A stretch of 64,000 bases of DNA, from the NCBI GenBank assembly GCA_035516155.1, contig DATJAP010000041.1, forward strand, positions 51,323 through 115,322, given 5' to 3'. How positions within the stretch are numbered: the stretch's first letter is position 1; every line of letters begins with the position of its first letter. This document shows, piece after piece, positions 17,390-25,832 of this stretch. A program made the translations under genes and the position numbers. The notes below the pieces were generated by a model. That model made no database searches and was not told the DNA's origin. It was given only the letters and a program-made list of their open reading frames with translations. The stretch is from JAJYKN01 sp035516155 (lineage in GTDB: Bacteria; Nitrospirota; UBA9217).

Positions 17390-18133
17390 ATGAGGTTTTT
17401 CATGAATTTTTACCCTATTTTCTGGAAAGAGATGATGATCATCCGTAAGAAACCCTGGCGCTTTCTTGCGTCGAGCCTAGTCATGCCCGTTCTGTACCTG
17501 GTGACCTTCGGCTGGGGACTGGGGCGGGGGATGAATGTGAGTGGAGGCCGCTACCTAGAGTTTGTTCTTCCGGGCATTCTGGCGCTCTCAGCCATGAACA
17601 ACAGTTTCGGTCCGGTCTCGACATCGCTCAACATCAGCAAGCTATACACCAAGACGATCGAGGAGGTCCTCGTCTCTCCGGTGAGCCACTGGGACATCGC
17701 GCTCGGCAGAGCCCTCACGGGACTCGTGCGCGGCATGTTTTCAGCATTCATGCTCCTGCTCGTCGGACTGGTCACAGGCGTTCAGCTGCATATGACATTA
17801 AATTTTCTGGCCATTCTTGCCCTTACCGCGTTTTGCTTCGGGGCCGCGGGCGTGGCGGCCGCCATGATCGCACGCTCGCACGAGGACATGTCGAATTTCA
17901 ACAGCTTTTTCATCATTCCCATGTCATTCCTGGCGGGAACGTTTTTTTCTCCCGACAGGCTGCCGGAACCGTTCAGGAGTCTTATTCTGGTGTACCCCTT
18001 GACACACGCAAGTTTGCTGCTTCGCGCACTTGCGTCGGGCGGCAGCCCGGCCCTGGTGTCAACGGCAGTGCTTGTGGCATATACTGTGATGTTTTTCCTC
18101 CTGGCGGGTATGATGGTGAAAAAGACGGCATGA
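17390..18133 (+). CDS. ABC-2-type exporter, permease
   Basis: A 247-residue membrane protein with six predicted helices, of the ABC2_membrane/DrrB type. Family landmarks are a short N-terminal amphipathic stretch (FWKEMMIIRKKPWRFL) and the FLAGTFFSPDRLPEPF loop before the last helices, with YPLTHASLLLRAL near the end. The start may also be the Met four codons in (MNFYPIFW). A 93-base gap separates it from the ATPase gene. Together they should export a lipid, drug or polysaccharide. Confidence 0.9.
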   Translation: MRFFMNFYPIFWKEMMIIRKKPWRFLASSLVMPVLYLVTFGWGLGRGMNVSGGRYLEFVLPGILALSAMNNSFGPVSTSLNISKLYTKTIEEVLVSPVSHWDIALGRALTGLVRGMFSAFMLLLVGLVTGVQLHMTLNFLAILALTAFCFGAAGVAAAMIARSHEDMSNFNSFFIIPMSFLAGTFFSPDRLPEPFRSLILVYPLTHASLLLRALASGGSPALVSTAVLVAYTVMFFLLAGMMVKKTA

Positions 18134-18335
18134 AGCCGGTGAGTCATTGACAAACGCATGGCATCGGAGTTCACGCATCTCTTCCTCTCGGGCGTGATCG
18201 GGAAAACAGTCACGTCTGGGAAAACGCTTGTTCTTTTCCAGGTGTTGACCGCCGCGTGCAGTGCTGCCCGACATCGATAGCGTGGGTTCTTATTATGCGT
18301 GCGCAATGGCGATGTTCTCTGTCACAGGGTTTTTT

Positions 18336-18528
18336 TCATGCAATGCTCTTCGACTTACGGGTAAACCTGCTGGAGGTCATGAGGGATTTCCTCGATTTGT
18401 TCTTGGTGGACTTGAACTTTTTCTTGTCAAAATATCGCTTATGAGCATACTGGATCTTGCGGAGCAGGCAATAATCTCTTTCCCTTGACTGCGATACGCC
18501 CGCCGGTCGTTTCCTCGGTCCTGATCAT
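18336..18528 (-). pseudogene. Short Lys/Arg-rich ORF with one-base frameshift
   Basis: In the 510-base gap after the ABC permease, the minus strand reads from an ATG at 18528 (MIRTEETTGGRIAVKGK) and, after a shift of one base near 18470, continues DYCLLRKIQYAHKRYFDKK to a Lys/Ser-rich tail ending at a TGA at 18336. The joined product would be about 63 residues and strongly basic. AGGGA precedes the ATG. Neither frame alone gives a sensible protein. It is not a recognised family; it may be a decayed small nucleic-acid-binding protein, or chance. The remainder of the gap (18134-18335) shows nothing clear. Confidence 0.3.
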
Positions 18529-18548
18529 CGCTATTTCCCTGTTTTTAG

Positions 18549-18577
18549 TTGACTTTTTCGGCCTATGAGGCTAATAT
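18549..18577 (+). promoter_or_regulatory. Sigma-70 promoter of the GH57 gene
   Basis: TTGACT (18549-18554) and TAATAT (18572-18577) are spaced by exactly 17 bases, about 70 bases before the GH57 start. This is one of the best consensus matches in the window. Confidence 0.6.
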
Positions 18578-18646
18578 TTCAAGTTATATTCTCATCGCGC
18601 GATTTCGCAGCATAGCATAAGGAAACGTAGGATCCCAAAGGGAGAG

Positions 18647-20857
18647 ATGCCGAAAGTCCAATTCATCTTCGCCATTCACAATCACCAGCCAGTCGGCAAT
18701 TTCGAATTCGTTGCAGAGGACGCATATCAAAAGTCCTACCTGCCCTTCGTCAACGTGCTTGAGCGCCACCCGCGGATCAAGGTTACGCTGCATTACACCG
18801 GTATTCTCTTCCGTTTTTTTGAAGAGCGGCATCCAGAATTCATCGGCCTTTTGAAGAAATTGGTTAAGGATGGCCGCGCGGAGATCCTGTCTGGAGGGTT
18901 CTACGAGCCCATTCTTGCGGTGCTGCCGGACGACGACAAGGCGGGCCAGATCATCGCACTCACGGACTTCATCCGGGAAAAGATCGGCTATGATGCCCGT
19001 GGCATGTGGATTGCCGAGAGGGTCTGGGAGCCCCATCTCGCGAAACCCATTTGCGAAGCAGGTATTAACCACGTGGTTGTCGACGATTTCCATTTTAAAA
19101 TGGCAGGACTGCACGATGATGAACTCGACGGTTACTACCTGACGGAAGAGCTGGGCAGCGTCCTCCGCATGTTCCCGGGGAGCGAAAAGCTCCGGTATCT
19201 GATACCTTTTCACCCTCCCGAGGAAACAATCGAGTTCCTTGCCGGTCTCCGCTCCGCTGAGCGAAGCCGTCTTGCCGTAATGGCTGATGACGGGGAGAAA
19301 TTCGGAGTCTGGCCTGAGACCTTTCACACGGTGTATGAAGAAGGCTGGCTCGAGCGTTTTTTTACGCTCATTGAGCAGAACAGAGAATGGCTCGAGACGA
19401 CGACTTTCGCAGAGTTCCTTGCCAAGGAGCCGGCCCGGGGAAGGATCTATCTTCCGACGGCATCCTATATGGAAATGGGCGAATGGGCGCTGCCGACGCG
19501 CGCCATGAAGGAATATGATGAGGCGCTGGCGAAAATAAAAAACTCCCCGGATTTCGGCACTCTCCGTCCCTTTATCACCGGCGGTATCTGGAGAAATTTT
19601 CTTGCTAAATATCCCGAGAGCAACCATATGCACAAGCGTATGCTAATGGTGAGCAGCAAGGTGCACGATGCGCACAATATGCATGCGGAGCAAAGCGGCG
19701 GGAAAAGCAGCAATGCTTCGAGCATGATCGACCACCTGTACCAGTCTCAGTGCAACGACTCATACTGGCATGGCGTCTTCGGCGGACTGTATCTGCCCCA
19801 CTTGCGGTCCGCGGTGTATGAGCATATTGTGCAGGCCGAGGTTTTGGCTGACACGGTATTAAAAGGCCAGGGGGCGCGGGACGGGGGAAAGAAGCGGGAA
19901 GGCAGAAACCGGAAGTCTGATCTGAAGGCCGCATCATGGCTCGTGATCGAGACCGGCGACTTCGACCGGGACGGGAACGAGGAGGTCATGATCAACTCCG
20001 AGCTTCTGAATATCTTCATAGACCCGGCGAAAGGCGGCATGATCTCGGAGCTGGACTGGAAGCCCCGGTCATTCAACCTAACAAATACGCTTACACGGAG
20101 ACGCGAGGGTTATCACGAAAAAATTCTTCAGGCGGTCAAGGACCTTGCCGCCGGCGCTCAGATGGGCGGCGCTAAAACCATTCATGAGCGGGTTTCCATG
20201 AAGGAAGAGGGGCTCCAGGACCATCTGTTCTACGACTGGTACACCCGGGGATCGCTGATCGACCACTTCCTCGGGTCAGGTGTGGATCTGTCGGGATTCA
20301 TGCGTTCTGAGTATTGCGAAGCTGGAGATTTTGTCCTCGGTGCTTACAGTTTCAAACAGAAGAAGCAGACGAGCGGCGTGTCTGTTTCGCTCGAACGAGA
20401 TGGTATGGTGGCCGGGCTCAACGTCATGCTCAGGAAGGAAATCTCACTGCACAGGAGCGCGCCGGGTTTTGTCGTGCGCCACGAGGTTGAGAACCGGAGC
20501 GCGGAAGAACTGAATACGTCCTTCGGCACCGAGTTCAACTTTTCCCTGCTGGCGGGGAATGCCCACGATCGCTATTACGACATCCCCGGCCACACCCTGG
20601 ACAAAAAAAACCTGGCTTCCTCGGGCGAAACGAATAACGTACGGCAGGTGGGCCTTGTCGATGAATGGCTCCAGCTCCGGATCACCATGGATTTTGGAGA
20701 ACCCGCGGAGCTCTGGCGCGCTCCCGTGGAAACAGTGTCGCAGTCCGAGGCGGGATTCGAACGGGTGTACCAGAGTTCGATGGTTATGCCTGTCTGGCGC
20801 ATCTCGCTTCCTCCCGGCAAGTCGTGGACCATGGAACTCAGGGTGAACGTTGCTTGA
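18647..20857 (+). CDS. Glycoside hydrolase family 57, 4-alpha-glucanotransferase-like
   Basis: A 736-residue GH57 enzyme acting on alpha-1,4-glucans. It starts PKVQFIFAIHNHQPVGNF (the GH57 HQP block). The expected nucleophile is E124 in WIAERVWEP and the acid/base D214 in ADDGEKFG; these numbers coincide almost exactly with the Thermococcus litoralis glucanotransferase (E123, D214). The C-terminal half (about 400-736) is the beta-sandwich region of the DUF1925/DUF1926 type. A short Lys/Arg-rich linker (GKKREGRNRKS) joins the halves. No signal peptide is seen, so it is likely cytoplasmic, in glycogen or maltodextrin turnover. Amylase activity is an alternative. Confidence 0.92.
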   Translation: MPKVQFIFAIHNHQPVGNFEFVAEDAYQKSYLPFVNVLERHPRIKVTLHYTGILFRFFEERHPEFIGLLKKLVKDGRAEILSGGFYEPILAVLPDDDKAGQIIALTDFIREKIGYDARGMWIAERVWEPHLAKPICEAGINHVVVDDFHFKMAGLHDDELDGYYLTEELGSVLRMFPGSEKLRYLIPFHPPEETIEFLAGLRSAERSRLAVMADDGEKFGVWPETFHTVYEEGWLERFFTLIEQNREWLETTTFAEFLAKEPARGRIYLPTASYMEMGEWALPTRAMKEYDEALAKIKNSPDFGTLRPFITGGIWRNFLAKYPESNHMHKRMLMVSSKVHDAHNMHAEQSGGKSSNASSMIDHLYQSQCNDSYWHGVFGGLYLPHLRSAVYEHIVQAEVLADTVLKGQGARDGGKKREGRNRKSDLKAASWLVIETGDFDRDGNEEVMINSELLNIFIDPAKGGMISELDWKPRSFNLTNTLTRRREGYHEKILQAVKDLAAGAQMGGAKTIHERVSMKEEGLQDHLFYDWYTRGSLIDHFLGSGVDLSGFMRSEYCEAGDFVLGAYSFKQKKQTSGVSVSLERDGMVAGLNVMLRKEISLHRSAPGFVVRHEVENRSAEELNTSFGTEFNFSLLAGNAHDRYYDIPGHTLDKKNLASSGETNNVRQVGLVDEWLQLRITMDFGEPAELWRAPVETVSQSEAGFERVYQSSMVMPVWRISLPPGKSWTMELRVNVA

Positions 20858-20901
20858 AGCAAAATCAGTAATGAGTGAAGGGAAACGAGGTTATCAGAAG
20901 A

Positions 20902-22668
20902 ATGAAAAATTTTTTTATACTTATAGCGCTGGTCCTCTCATTTGGTTCCGTAGGAGCGGCTGCCGAAAAACCCCTTGGGGTCGAGGACATTACCTCTATC
21001 GAGGAAATCGCGAATGACATTGCTTCGTACTTCCCGAAAGTGCAGGGGGAGGTTGAGGCCGTGCAGGGAGACCGCCTTACAATTGGCCTGGGGACGAAAA
21101 ACGGGCTCCTTCCCGGGGTAACACTCACGCTCTGGCGGGACGGTAAGGAGATTCACCATCCCGTGACCGGCCAGGTGCTCGGCTTCGCTGAAGATGAGGT
21201 TGGGAGTGTGGACGTTATCGACGTGGCCGATACGACCTGCACCGCCGTGCTTCAGGAAAAGCTGAAGGACCCCAAAGTCGGTGACAAAGCACGAATCACG
21301 CCGAAAAAGATCAGTCTTGCGCTCCTCCCGGTCCGGGAAGACCATCCGGAGATCATCCAGGGCCTTCAGGACCGACTCAGCGACCTTGGCAGGTTCTCGG
21401 TACTCGGGAACGATAAGGTGGCGGCATTCCTCAAGGACAGGAAACAACGCGACAGTTCGCTCATCAAGGAATTGAGCAAAGCCTATAATCTTGATGTGAT
21501 TGTGGCATTCGGTATTTATCCGTCAGAGGGAAAGAAACTTCTCGTGACTGCGAAGCTTTTTTATGCCGACGAAGCGAGACCGCTTGATACGGTTGTGGCG
21601 ATCCTTGACCTGAAATCGAAGAATGATGTCTTCGGCGAAGTAAAACCGTTTTTCTCCCCGGTGAAGATGGAAGCCGACCTTCCCGAACTGCCCTTTAGCG
21701 CACGGTTCATGGTTGCCGCGGATTTAGAAGGGAACGGCACACTGCGATATGTCTTTTCCGATGGCGGAAAACTGTATATCTACGAAAAGGAACCGGTGGG
21801 ATGGCGTGAAGAGTGGACTGAACCTATATCTCCCGGCGGCGGAGACATACAGCATATCAACCTTGATGTGGGGGACATCAACGGAAACGGCAGGCCCGAG
21901 ATCTTTGTGACGGCCATGCAGAATGGCAAGGTCATCTCGTACGTTCTGGAATTTCGTGACGGAGAGTATCATCGCATCGCGGAAATCCCGGGTTTTGTCC
22001 GGGTCATCACCTATCCCGGGAAGGGCGCTCTTCTTCTTGGGCAGGACTACAATCCCCGAACATTTTTCTCCGGGCAGATCAGGCAGTATTCCTGGGAGAA
22101 TGGCAAATACGTCGCCGGACCGGTATTTGCGCTGCCCCGCGGCGTAAAACTGTACGGGTTCGTCTTCGCCACGGTGGGTGAAGCCGACCCGCTCCTCATG
22201 GCGCTGGATGATAAAGATCACATTCTTGTCTATTCAAAGGATGCGGTGATCTGGAAAAGTGAAGAAACCTATCCGGCCGTGGGCATCAAGGTGAACAAGA
22301 CTGCGGTCGACCCCACAGCGGTCGTATCGGAGTCCGTGTCTGAGGCGGAAAAAAGCCAGAAAGTCCGGATTACGGGACGGATCGCGGCGCTTGATGTGAA
22401 CGGAGACGGAATAGACGAGATTGTTTTGCCCAAGAACAGCGGCGGGTCATTTTTCAGCGGTTATACACAAGCAGAGTTTGTAAGCTTGCAATGGACCGGC
22501 TCGCGGCTTGAACAACGGTGGAGCATCAAAGATATCGGAGGTGCTGTCCTCGACTTCCAGATCCGCCAGCAGGTGGGGTCGGGCGCGCAGATCCTGGCGC
22601 TTGTGTCATCGTCGGGCGGATTGCTGTCCAGCGATCATATCCGGGTGATGGGTTATGCGGCAAAGTAA
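20902..22668 (+). CDS. Exported protein with FG-GAP/VCBS-like C-terminal repeats
   Basis: About 588 residues. A signal peptide (MKNFFILIALVLSFGSVGAAA) comes first. An N-terminal region with short beta motifs (GDRLTIGLGTKNGLLPG, then VGDKARIT) resembles the FlgT-like fold, and a middle domain (about 150-270; LALLPVREDHPEIIQGLQDRL) resembles FlgT-C/CsgG-like nucleotide-fold domains. Last come calcium-loop-like repeats typical of FG-GAP propellers: DLEGNGTLRYVF, DINGNGRPEIFV, DVNGDGIDEIVL. The location is probably periplasmic or surface. It follows the GH57 gene by 44 bases, so it may share its transcript, but no shared function is evident. Confidence 0.7.
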   Translation: MKNFFILIALVLSFGSVGAAAEKPLGVEDITSIEEIANDIASYFPKVQGEVEAVQGDRLTIGLGTKNGLLPGVTLTLWRDGKEIHHPVTGQVLGFAEDEVGSVDVIDVADTTCTAVLQEKLKDPKVGDKARITPKKISLALLPVREDHPEIIQGLQDRLSDLGRFSVLGNDKVAAFLKDRKQRDSSLIKELSKAYNLDVIVAFGIYPSEGKKLLVTAKLFYADEARPLDTVVAILDLKSKNDVFGEVKPFFSPVKMEADLPELPFSARFMVAADLEGNGTLRYVFSDGGKLYIYEKEPVGWREEWTEPISPGGGDIQHINLDVGDINGNGRPEIFVTAMQNGKVISYVLEFRDGEYHRIAEIPGFVRVITYPGKGALLLGQDYNPRTFFSGQIRQYSWENGKYVAGPVFALPRGVKLYGFVFATVGEADPLLMALDDKDHILVYSKDAVIWKSEETYPAVGIKVNKTAVDPTAVVSESVSEAEKSQKVRITGRIAALDVNGDGIDEIVLPKNSGGSFFSGYTQAEFVSLQWTGSRLEQRWSIKDIGGAVLDFQIRQQVGSGAQILALVSSSGGLLSSDHIRVMGYAAK

Positions 22669-22754
22669 GCTTCAAAGGGGCTGCGGAGCAGAGATAAGGA
22701 TGTCAAGACGGTTCCCCTGCAATTCGAAGGGTCGGGAGACGGATAAATCGGTCT

Positions 22755-23513
22755 ATGGTAAAGAAGAGCAGTACAACGGGGCATTCTGACGCGAAAATAG
22801 ACGCGGTCGGCATTCCGCGCCATGTCGCCATAATCATGGACGGCAATGGGCGGTGGGCCATGAACAGGGGGCTTCCACGGGTTGCCGGACACAAGCGGGG
22901 CGCGGCAACTGTGCGGCGGATAACTGAGGAGTGCCGACAGCTCGGAATCGAGGTGCTGACACTCTATGCTTTTTCCGACGAGAACTGGGGCAGACCTAAG
23001 GAGGAAGTCGGTTTTCTCATGGATATGCTAGGAAGCTTTCTCAAAGCCGAGATTGCCACTATGAAATCCAACGGCATCAGGTTTCGTACAATCGGCAGAA
23101 TCGAGCGTCTCCCGGCAACGGCACGAAAGTGGGTTGAAAAAGCGACGGCCGAAACCGCGGGAAATGCCGGCATGATCCTGAACCTGGCGTTGTCCTACGG
23201 CGGACGCGGGGAGATTCTGGAAGCAGTCAGGCGGATGCACGATGCGGGCGTGAATGCGAAGCTCTTGAACGATGAAACCTTTTCCTCCTATCTGGATACC
23301 GGCGGTCTTCCCGACCCGGACCTGATCATTCGCACGAGCGGAGAGAAACGGATCAGCAACTTTCTCCTGTGGCAGGCGGCATATGCCGAGCTCTATTTTA
23401 CCGATACGCTATGGCCGGACTTTTCGGAGAAAGAACTGCATGCCGCCCTTATCGATTATCAGGGCCGGCAGCGCAGATTCGGTCTGACGCAGGACCAGCT
23501 CATGCGGAAGTGA
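22755..23513 (+). CDS. uppS: Undecaprenyl diphosphate synthase (cis-prenyltransferase)
   Basis: A 252-residue UppS that condenses FPP with eight IPP to make the C55 carrier for peptidoglycan and O-antigen. The catalytic block is IMDGNGRWAMNRG (Asp after IM), then LYAFSDENWGRP and the IPP-binding RTSGEKRISNFLLWQ. The N-terminus is about 20 residues longer than the E. coli enzyme, so the start could lie a little further in. It heads the conserved uppS-cdsA-dxr-rseP run. Confidence 0.95.
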   Translation: MVKKSSTTGHSDAKIDAVGIPRHVAIIMDGNGRWAMNRGLPRVAGHKRGAATVRRITEECRQLGIEVLTLYAFSDENWGRPKEEVGFLMDMLGSFLKAEIATMKSNGIRFRTIGRIERLPATARKWVEKATAETAGNAGMILNLALSYGGRGEILEAVRRMHDAGVNAKLLNDETFSSYLDTGGLPDPDLIIRTSGEKRISNFLLWQAAYAELYFTDTLWPDFSEKELHAALIDYQGRQRRFGLTQDQLMRK

Positions 23514-23576
23514 GGCGTTTGCATGGCACTCCCGGACCGTTCATTCAACTGACTGTAGATTAATTCTCCCCTGGTG

Positions 23577-23603
23577 CAGCCGGCGTCAAAGGGAAGCCGG
23601 CTG
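23577..23603. repeat. GC-rich hairpin between uppS and cdsA
   Basis: A perfect 8-bp stem, CAGCCGGC/GCCGGCTG, with an 11-base loop lies in the 154-base gap inside the operon. No T-run follows. It could stabilise or process the mRNA, or slow transcription. Confidence 0.5.
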
Positions 23604-23667
23604 TCTTCAGAGACAGTGAAATTTCCGGGCTCGAGCGCGGGCCGCGCAGAACCTTTGGAGACGTTAC

Positions 23668-24468
23668 ATGCTGTATAAGAGAGTAATCTCGGGGCTGCTC
23701 TTTCTCCCCATATTCTATCTGGTTGCCTGGCAGCTGCCCCCGGTTTATTTTGCGGCACTCGTGCTGATAGCCGCTGCAGTGGGGCAGTATGAGTTTTACC
23801 GCATGGCGCAGGCACGCGGGTTTCATCCCCAGAGGGCCCTGGGAACTGCGCTCGGGGTGCTCATTGTGGTCTGGTTCTATCATCCCGTGCTTCCCGAACA
23901 GGAGCATTTTCTTGTCCTCGCGGTCTCACTGCTCCTGATCATGGTGGCAAGGCTGTTCTCCTCCCGTTCCGTTGACGGTGCGCTGGAGGATGTGGCGACG
24001 ACGTTTCTCGGCGTGTTTTATGTTGCAATGCTGTTCGCTTTCCAGGTGGTGATACGCACTGGCGTGAATGGCAAGCAGTGGCTCGTATTCCTCTATTTCA
24101 TCATTTGGGCATCCGATATCGGCGCCTATTCGATCGGGATCCCGTTCGGCAAACACCGTCTCTATGAGAAGGTGAGCCCCAAAAAGAGCATCGAAGGTCT
24201 GGTCGGTGCGTTGGTGGCATCGGCGGGCATGGCACTTCTCTGCAGGATATGGTTCATGCCTGCCATGGGAACTGCAGAAATCATCGAGATAGCACTGGTC
24301 CTTTCAGCGGTCGGAACGATCGGCGACCTGGTGGAGTCTCTGTTCAAGCGTGCAGCTGGAGTAAAAGATTCTGGAGGCATCATTCCGGGTCATGGCGGCA
24401 TTCTGGACAGAATGGACAGCATGCTTTTTGCCGCTCCGGTATTATATTATTATTTGAGATTGAGATGA
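23668..24468 (+). CDS. cdsA: Phosphatidate cytidylyltransferase
   Basis: A 266-residue inner-membrane enzyme making CDP-diacylglycerol from phosphatidate and CTP. It has seven to eight hydrophobic segments, and the family signature near the C-terminus reads KDSGGIIPGHGGILDRMDS with its conserved Asp residues. GGAGACGTTAC precedes the ATG. It lies between uppS and dxr, as in many bacteria. Confidence 0.95.
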   Translation: MLYKRVISGLLFLPIFYLVAWQLPPVYFAALVLIAAAVGQYEFYRMAQARGFHPQRALGTALGVLIVVWFYHPVLPEQEHFLVLAVSLLLIMVARLFSSRSVDGALEDVATTFLGVFYVAMLFAFQVVIRTGVNGKQWLVFLYFIIWASDIGAYSIGIPFGKHRLYEKVSPKKSIEGLVGALVASAGMALLCRIWFMPAMGTAEIIEIALVLSAVGTIGDLVESLFKRAAGVKDSGGIIPGHGGILDRMDSMLFAAPVLYYYLRLR

Positions 24469-24526
24469 AAAGATAAGGAGTCGGAAAATTGCAGTGAGAC
24501 CCTTTTTTCGACTTTCGAATTCTGCT

Positions 24527-25705
24527 ATGAAAAAAATCTCCCTTCTCGGTTCCACCGGCTCAATCGGCCAGTCAACGCTGTCGGTAGTGGAAAAGTATTC
24601 CGACAGGTTTTCCGTTGTCGCGCTCGCCGCGGGCAATAACATCGATTTGCTTGAACAGCAGGTGCGCCGGTTTAACCCGGCCGTTGTTTCCCTGTCTGGC
24701 CAGGCATCAGCGGAGATTTTGAAAGAGCGGTTGCACGGGATGAAGATTCGGATCCTCTCCGGCATCGAGGGGATGATCCAGGTAGCGGCGGCTGATGAAG
24801 CGGACATCACGGTTTCAGCAATTGTGGGTACGGCGGGGCTGGTGCCGACGATAGCGGCGATCCGCGCAGGGAAGAACATCGCACTTGCGAACAAAGAGGT
24901 CCTCGTTACGGCCGGCGAACTCGTCATGGCCGAATGCCGGTCACGGAAGGTCAGCCTGCTTCCCGTGGATAGCGAGCACAGCGCCATTTTCCAATGCCTT
25001 CTCGCGGGAGAAAACCGCGATGTTGGAAAGCTGATTCTCACCGCGTCGGGCGGGCCTTTCCGGCGCCATTCAAAGCAAGATCTCGCCGCCGTCACCCTTG
25101 CCCAAACGCTTAGGCACCCGAACTGGAACATGGGCAGAAAGATCACTGTCGATTCGGCGACGCTTATGAACAAGGGACTCGAGGTGATCGAAGCGCGATG
25201 GCTCTTCGGAATGCCGCCTGAGCGGATCAAGGTGCTCGTCCATCCGCAGAGTATCGTACATTCTCTGGTAGAATACCGAGACGGTGCGGTCGTTGCTCAG
25301 CTCGGCATGCCCGACATGAGGGGGCCAATCGCCTATGCGCTCTCCTATCCTGAACGGCTTGAGGGGGTGTCGCCTGAGCTTGATCTCGCGCGAATAGGCG
25401 CGCTTACCTTCGAGGAACCGGATACCGAGCGCTTTCCCTGCCTTGCCTATGCTTTTGACGCACTCCGTGTGGGAGGCAGCATGCCGGCGGTGCTCTCGGC
25501 CGCCAACGAAGTGGCAGTCAAATATTTTCTCGACGAGAAAATCGGCTACGGCGATATCGCAGGGGTAATCAAGGCCGCCATGGTGGCACACACACCTTCG
25601 CCTATAAATACGGTTGAGGATGCGCTTAAAGCTGACCTGTGGGCGCGGCAGGAAGCGCAGACGATCATTGAGCGAAGGACTTGGCAAACGGGGAGTAGCA
25701 AGTAG
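24527..25705 (+). CDS. dxr: 1-deoxy-D-xylulose 5-phosphate reductoisomerase
   Basis: The first committed enzyme of the MEP isoprenoid pathway, reducing DXP to MEP with NADPH. It has the NADPH loop GSTGSIGQST, the metal/substrate block VDSEHSAIFQ, and SGGPFRRH. I start it at MKKISLLGS (24527) because the nucleotide-binding strand opens the protein; an upstream GTG at 24494 lies nearer the only AAGGAG, at 24475-24480, and would add 11 residues. The last codons (GSSK stop) are made of a 7-base repeat array that runs past the stop. Confidence 0.95.
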   Translation: MKKISLLGSTGSIGQSTLSVVEKYSDRFSVVALAAGNNIDLLEQQVRRFNPAVVSLSGQASAEILKERLHGMKIRILSGIEGMIQVAAADEADITVSAIVGTAGLVPTIAAIRAGKNIALANKEVLVTAGELVMAECRSRKVSLLPVDSEHSAIFQCLLAGENRDVGKLILTASGGPFRRHSKQDLAAVTLAQTLRHPNWNMGRKITVDSATLMNKGLEVIEARWLFGMPPERIKVLVHPQSIVHSLVEYRDGAVVAQLGMPDMRGPIAYALSYPERLEGVSPELDLARIGALTFEEPDTERFPCLAYAFDALRVGGSMPAVLSAANEVAVKYFLDEKIGYGDIAGVIKAAMVAHTPSPINTVEDALKADLWARQEAQTIIERRTWQTGSSK

Positions 25706-25810
25706 CAAGAGGCGAGTTACCAGAAGCAAGTAGCAGGGCATGGCTTAGTATCCTACGGATTTTTCCCCTTCGCTGCGTGCCCCTTATTTTTTGCCCTTGG
25801 CTGCTTCGTT
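25694..25810. repeat. Heptamer array, purine-rich then pyrimidine-rich, at the dxr 3' end
   Basis: From 25694 the plus strand reads AGTAGCA twice, then AGAGGCG, AGTTACC, AGAAGCA and AGTAGCA, each exactly 7 bases. The bases 25745-25810 read on the minus strand give AAGCAGC, CAAGGGC, AAAAAAT, AAGGGGC, ACGCAGC and GAAGGGG in the same spacing. The left array overlaps the last four codons of dxr. The layout suggests a long imperfect hairpin or a repeat family with inverted halves. Confidence 0.6.
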
Positions 25811-25832
25811 CTATTATTACTAAGGAGTTTAA

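Noticed and set aside
18256..18488. Plus-strand frames in the gap before the GH57 gene
   Set aside because: No ribosome-binding sites and unlikely protein composition; the minus strand is the better candidate there.
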